Positions 7,753-10,248 of a stretch of 10,248 bases of DNA are shown in pieces. Source of the DNA: Bacillota bacterium (lineage in GTDB: Bacteria; Bacillota_C; Negativicutes; Sporomusales; Sporomusaceae); assembly GCA_023441125.1 (NCBI GenBank), contig JAEZQV010000266.1:1-10248 (forward strand). The letters are read 5' to 3'. Below the pieces are notes generated by a model, which worked only from the letters and a program-made list of their open reading frames with translations, made no database searches and was not told where the DNA came from. The stretch's first letter is position 1. The number at the start of each line of letters is the position of its first letter. Made by a program: the position numbers and the translations under genes.

Positions 7753-9159
7753 ATGAAAAAATCAGTAAAAGCTTTTGCGCTAACTGTTTTGTTAACGCTT
7801 ACCGTAATCGCTACTGCTTATGCAGCTAACGCATCCTTTAGTGATGTTCCTGCCACGCACTGGGCCTACGAGGCTATTGTTGACCTGGCAAAAGCGGGAC
7901 TGATTGAGGGCGACGGCGACGGAACCTTCCGGGGTGACCGGGCCATGAGCCGGTATGAAGTAGCCATTCTCGTCTCCAAGGCAATCGACAAATACCGGCA
8001 GGCCGATGCTGCGCAAAAAGCCATGATTGACAAACTGTCGGCTGAGTTCGCAGCCGAACTTAACAGTTTGGGTGTCCGCATGACCAAGGTCGAAAGAAAA
8101 ACCAACACCTGGGTGAGTGGCGAAACCAGGCTGCGTTTTGTCGGCGACAGCCCGAGTGCCGATATGCCGGCGAAATTGTCTCACTCCGATCAGTTTGACT
8201 TCCGGCAACGCATCAAGTTTGGCGGCACAATCAACGAGAACTGGTCCTGGATAGGCCGGATTAGCACCGACGGACATACCCGGGCCGGGGAGTACAGCGG
8301 TTCCGGTTCGGATATAAAACTTGATCTGGCCAATGTTACCGCCAAGAATGTGCTGGGGCTGGACTCGGTGCGGATTGGCCGGACGGCGCTTGACTTTTTC
8401 AGCCATAGCATGATCGGCGGCCCAGGCAACAAGGACGGTATTACCATTATCAAAAAAATCGGTGATGCCAAGTTTACCGGCTGGACAGGCAATATCAGGC
8501 CCAGTACTTCATTGGGCTCAGACAGCTCGGATAATTCCGGCTTTACTACCGCTCAATTCGACTGGGCACTAAATAAGGTAAATATGAAAACCGGCTATTA
8601 CTGGGGCGATTCTCCCGGCAATTATACCAATCTGAATGTTGCTCCCGGTAAAAGCTTTAACAATTCCGAAGGGTACCTTGTCGGCTTTGATACCAGAATC
8701 GGCGGGCTGCTGGTTTTTGGCGACTATGTAGGTTCAAAGCTCGGCGACAGTGTCGGTCTGGATAAAAATCCGAAAGCCTGGATGGTTCAGGTTACCAACA
8801 GCAAAGATATGCCGGCGATTGCCTACCAGGTTATGGGGATCGTTAACCCGGCCAAAACCGGTACAGATGCCTGGATGGTTCAATATCGCAGCATTGATCC
8901 GGGGGCCTTTGCTCCCGGGTCGGGAAACTTTGATACGGTTGCCGTCTGCAATACCAATTCGGCTCCGTACAACTTCTATTATAAAGGCAGTGACAACGTC
9001 AACGCCCTCTTTATGGCTTACTCCAAAGTTGTTGCTAAAAATGTAGTATTCTCGCTCGAATATCAAGACCTAAAAATTAAGAACAAAGGAGTAACCGGCG
9101 GCGCGATTAGCGAGGGTAAAAACCAAACCTACCAGGCCAAACTGGAAGTTTACTACTAA
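7753..9159 (+). CDS. SLH-domain outer membrane porin (OmpM-like)
   Basis: A 468-residue exported protein. Residues 1-24 form a Sec signal peptide: two Lys, a hydrophobic core, and AYA before the likely cut. One SLH domain spans about 27-77, with FSDVPATHWAYEAI at its start and the GDGTFRGD and MSRYEVA motifs; SRYE stands where many SLH domains have TRAE. A short coiled coil follows at about 85-118. The remainder (about 120-468) is rich in alternating polar/aromatic strands, with GYYWGD and YNFYYKG type segments, and ends in KLEVYY, an aromatic C-terminus expected of a beta-barrel. In Negativicutes such OmpM proteins form trimeric pores and tie the outer membrane to peptidoglycan through the SLH domain. 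No substrate specificity can be read. It is 119 nt downstream of the chemoreceptor and is bracketed by a 20-bp inverted repeat. An SLH protein with a non-porin barrel is the less likely alternative. Confidence 0.9.
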   Translation: MKKSVKAFALTVLLTLTVIATAYAANASFSDVPATHWAYEAIVDLAKAGLIEGDGDGTFRGDRAMSRYEVAILVSKAIDKYRQADAAQKAMIDKLSAEFAAELNSLGVRMTKVERKTNTWVSGETRLRFVGDSPSADMPAKLSHSDQFDFRQRIKFGGTINENWSWIGRISTDGHTRAGEYSGSGSDIKLDLANVTAKNVLGLDSVRIGRTALDFFSHSMIGGPGNKDGITIIKKIGDAKFTGWTGNIRPSTSLGSDSSDNSGFTTAQFDWALNKVNMKTGYYWGDSPGNYTNLNVAPGKSFNNSEGYLVGFDTRIGGLLVFGDYVGSKLGDSVGLDKNPKAWMVQVTNSKDMPAIAYQVMGIVNPAKTGTDAWMVQYRSIDPGAFAPGSGNFDTVAVCNTNSAPYNFYYKGSDNVNALFMAYSKVVAKNVVFSLEYQDLKIKNKGVTGGAISEGKNQTYQAKLEVYY

Positions 9160-9199
9160 TGCGAAGCCGGTTACTACGATAATATTATATCATTAAATG

Positions 9200-9219
9200 T
9201 CATTAGCATTGCATAAAAA
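9200..9219 (-). repeat. Right copy of the inverted repeat flanking the porin gene
   Basis: Read on the minus strand this is TTTTTATGCAATGCTAATGA, identical to 7694-7713 except for one base. It starts 40 nt after the porin stop codon, nearly the same distance as the left copy is from the start codon. On the minus strand it is directly followed by ACATTTAAT, the second shared block. It lies in the AT-rich part of the 182-nt gap before the next gene. Confidence 0.8.
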
Positions 9220-9228
9220 ATAGATGAA

Positions 9229-9247
9229 TTTGCCAAACAATGGCAAA
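9229..9247. promoter_or_regulatory. 19-bp dyad upstream of the 8-oxoguanine deaminase gene
   Basis: TTTGCCA-AACAA-TGGCAAA is a perfect inverted repeat with 7-bp arms and a 5-nt centre, about 95 nt before the deaminase ATG. No T-run follows on either strand, so a terminator is unlikely. It looks like an operator for a dimeric regulator. The same half-site TGGCAAA occurs at 7651-7657 in the gap before the porin gene. Confidence 0.35.
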
Positions 9248-9326
9248 AAGTGGTTAACAAAGATAAAGTTTCCGGCGTCAGACTGCTTCATAAAAATGCC
9301 GCCTGCTGCGTGTTACCTTAACGTGA

Positions 9327-9332
9327 AGGGAG
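9327..9332 (+). promoter_or_regulatory. Ribosome binding site of the 8-oxoguanine deaminase gene
   Basis: AGGGAG lies 9 nt before the ATG at 9342. A nearer ATG at 9335 is out of frame with the amidohydrolase and only 2 nt from this site. Confidence 0.7.
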
Positions 9333-9341
9333 CCATGCCGA

Positions 9342-10248
9342 ATGTCAACCATATTAATAAAGAATGCCGCCGCCATAATTACACTGGACGCCGCAGATCG
9401 AGTGCTGGAAAACCAGAATATTTTTATCCGGGATAACCGCATTGAATATCTGGGGCCGGAGAGTCCGGCCGCGGCGGAAGTAATCCAGGCGGCCGGCATG
9501 ATTGTTTACCCGGGGTTGATTAATACCCACCATCATCTGTACCAGACATTTACCAGGAATTTGCCGCAGGTGCAGAACCTGGAACTGTTTTCCTGGCTGC
9601 GTACGCTATATGAAATATGGCGGGGACTGACGCCGGAAAGTATCTATTACAGTTCCATCACCGGCATGGGCGAATTGCTGAAGTACGGTTGCACGACCTG
9701 TTTTGACCATCACTATGTATTTCCTAAAATCGGCTCCCGGCAGTTTATTGATCAGCAGTTTATGGCGGCTGAGCAGTTGGGTATCCGTTTCCATGCCTCC
9801 CGCGGCAGTATGTCCAGAGGCCGAAGCAGCGGCGGTCTGCCGCCCGATGACCTGGTACAGACTTTGGACGAAATCTTATATGACAGTGAGCGGTTGATCG
9901 ACCTGTACCATGATGACCGCCGTTACTCTATGCGTCAGGTTGCGCTCGCCCCGTGTTCACCCTTCAGCGTTACCGCTGACCTGCTTAAAGAGACGGCGAA
10001 CCTGGCCAGAGAGAAGAAAGTACGACTCCACACCCATCTGGCAGAGACTCAGGATGAAGAAGCATACTGCCGGCAGCACTTTAACTTACGGCCGCTTGCT
10101 TATATGGAGAGCCTGGGGTGGCTTGGCACCGATGTTTGGTTTGCGCATGGCATTCATTTTACTGAACAGGAATTACAATTGCTGGCGAGCACCAAGACCG
10201 GTGTGGCCCATTGCCCGGTTTCCAACCAGAAGCTGTCTTCCGGCATCG
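9342..10248 (+). CDS. 8-oxoguanine deaminase-like amidohydrolase, N-terminal part (3' end outside window)
   Basis: The frame is open from the ATG at 9342 to the end of the window, giving 302 complete codons of an expected ~450. The fold family is COG0402: KNAAAI and an early beta domain, then metal ligands His63 and His65 in NTHHHLYQ, His230/His232 with Glu235 in HTHLAET, and His269 in FAHGIHF. The conserved Asp should lie just past the window. RGSMSRG followed by GGLPPDD near residues 155-170 and CPVSNQKLSSG near the end are typical of 8-oxoguanine deaminases and of the related hydroxyatrazine hydrolases (AtzB). The likely reaction is 8-oxoguanine to urate plus ammonia in the cytoplasm, which would feed a urate/xanthine degradation route. 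It is a paralogue, not a duplicate, of SsnA upstream. Assignment within COG0402 is probable rather than certain; guanine or another aminopurine/triazine substrate is the alternative. Confidence 0.8.
   Translation, partial: MSTILIKNAAAIITLDAADRVLENQNIFIRDNRIEYLGPESPAAAEVIQAAGMIVYPGLINTHHHLYQTFTRNLPQVQNLELFSWLRTLYEIWRGLTPESIYYSSITGMGELLKYGCTTCFDHHYVFPKIGSRQFIDQQFMAAEQLGIRFHASRGSMSRGRSSGGLPPDDLVQTLDEILYDSERLIDLYHDDRRYSMRQVALAPCSPFSVTADLLKETANLAREKKVRLHTHLAETQDEEAYCRQHFNLRPLAYMESLGWLGTDVWFAHGIHFTEQELQLLASTKTGVAHCPVSNQKLSSGI

Noticed and set aside
7694..9219. The inverted repeats as ends of an insertion sequence (1526 bp is IS-sized)
   Set aside because: The cargo is an outer-membrane porin, there is no transposase, and no target-site duplication directly abuts the repeats (TTTGC adjoins the left copy, but the nearest right TTTGC is 9 nt away).
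9160..9341. Purine riboswitch upstream of the deaminase
   Set aside because: The conserved three-way-junction core sequences of guanine/adenine riboswitches are not visible in this 182-nt gap.
9224..9436. 70-codon plus-strand frame overlapping the deaminase start
   Set aside because: It runs out of frame into a clearly supported amidohydrolase gene and has no ribosome binding site.

Overview
The window looks like chromosomal DNA of an anaerobic, diderm (outer-membrane-bearing) Firmicute of the class Negativicutes, probably a Sporomusa-like member. The main reason is the gene at 7753-9159: a signal peptide, one SLH domain, a coiled coil and a beta-barrel, which is the OmpM-type porin architecture typical of that class. 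The genes are GC-rich, have strong GGAGG ribosome binding sites and all read on the + strand; the gaps between them are AT-richer. The species call is inference.

Region 1 (1-5520) is a tight operon for anaerobic purine breakdown: the C-terminal end of an XdhD-like molybdenum hydroxylase, ridA, ygfK and ssnA, separated by 14-25 nt. ygfK, ssnA and xdhD-type genes are hallmark members of the anaerobic purine/uric-acid degradation clusters of enterobacteria and gut Firmicutes. RidA fits because the YgeX step of such clusters is expected to release 2-aminoacrylate, an enamine RidA can hydrolyse. The operon ends in a 133-nt gap with a 15-bp palindrome and a strong 36-nt hairpin.

Region 2 (5654-9159) holds a dCache-type methyl-accepting chemotaxis protein and the SLH porin. 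Their position between purine genes suggests, but does not prove, roles in sensing and taking up purines or related compounds.

Region 3 (9342-10248) is the 5' end of a second COG0402 amidohydrolase, best read as 8-oxoguanine deaminase. It is open at the window edge.

The most unexpected structure is a 20-bp inverted repeat (19/20 identical) that brackets the porin gene almost symmetrically, about 40 nt before its start and about 40 nt after its stop. A second 9-bp block is shared in the same inverted sense. It could be an invertible (phase-variable) segment, a pair of regulator sites, a 5'-3' mRNA pairing element, or the relic of a duplicated porin leader. No recombinase, transposase, tRNA, rRNA or CRISPR array is visible in the window.
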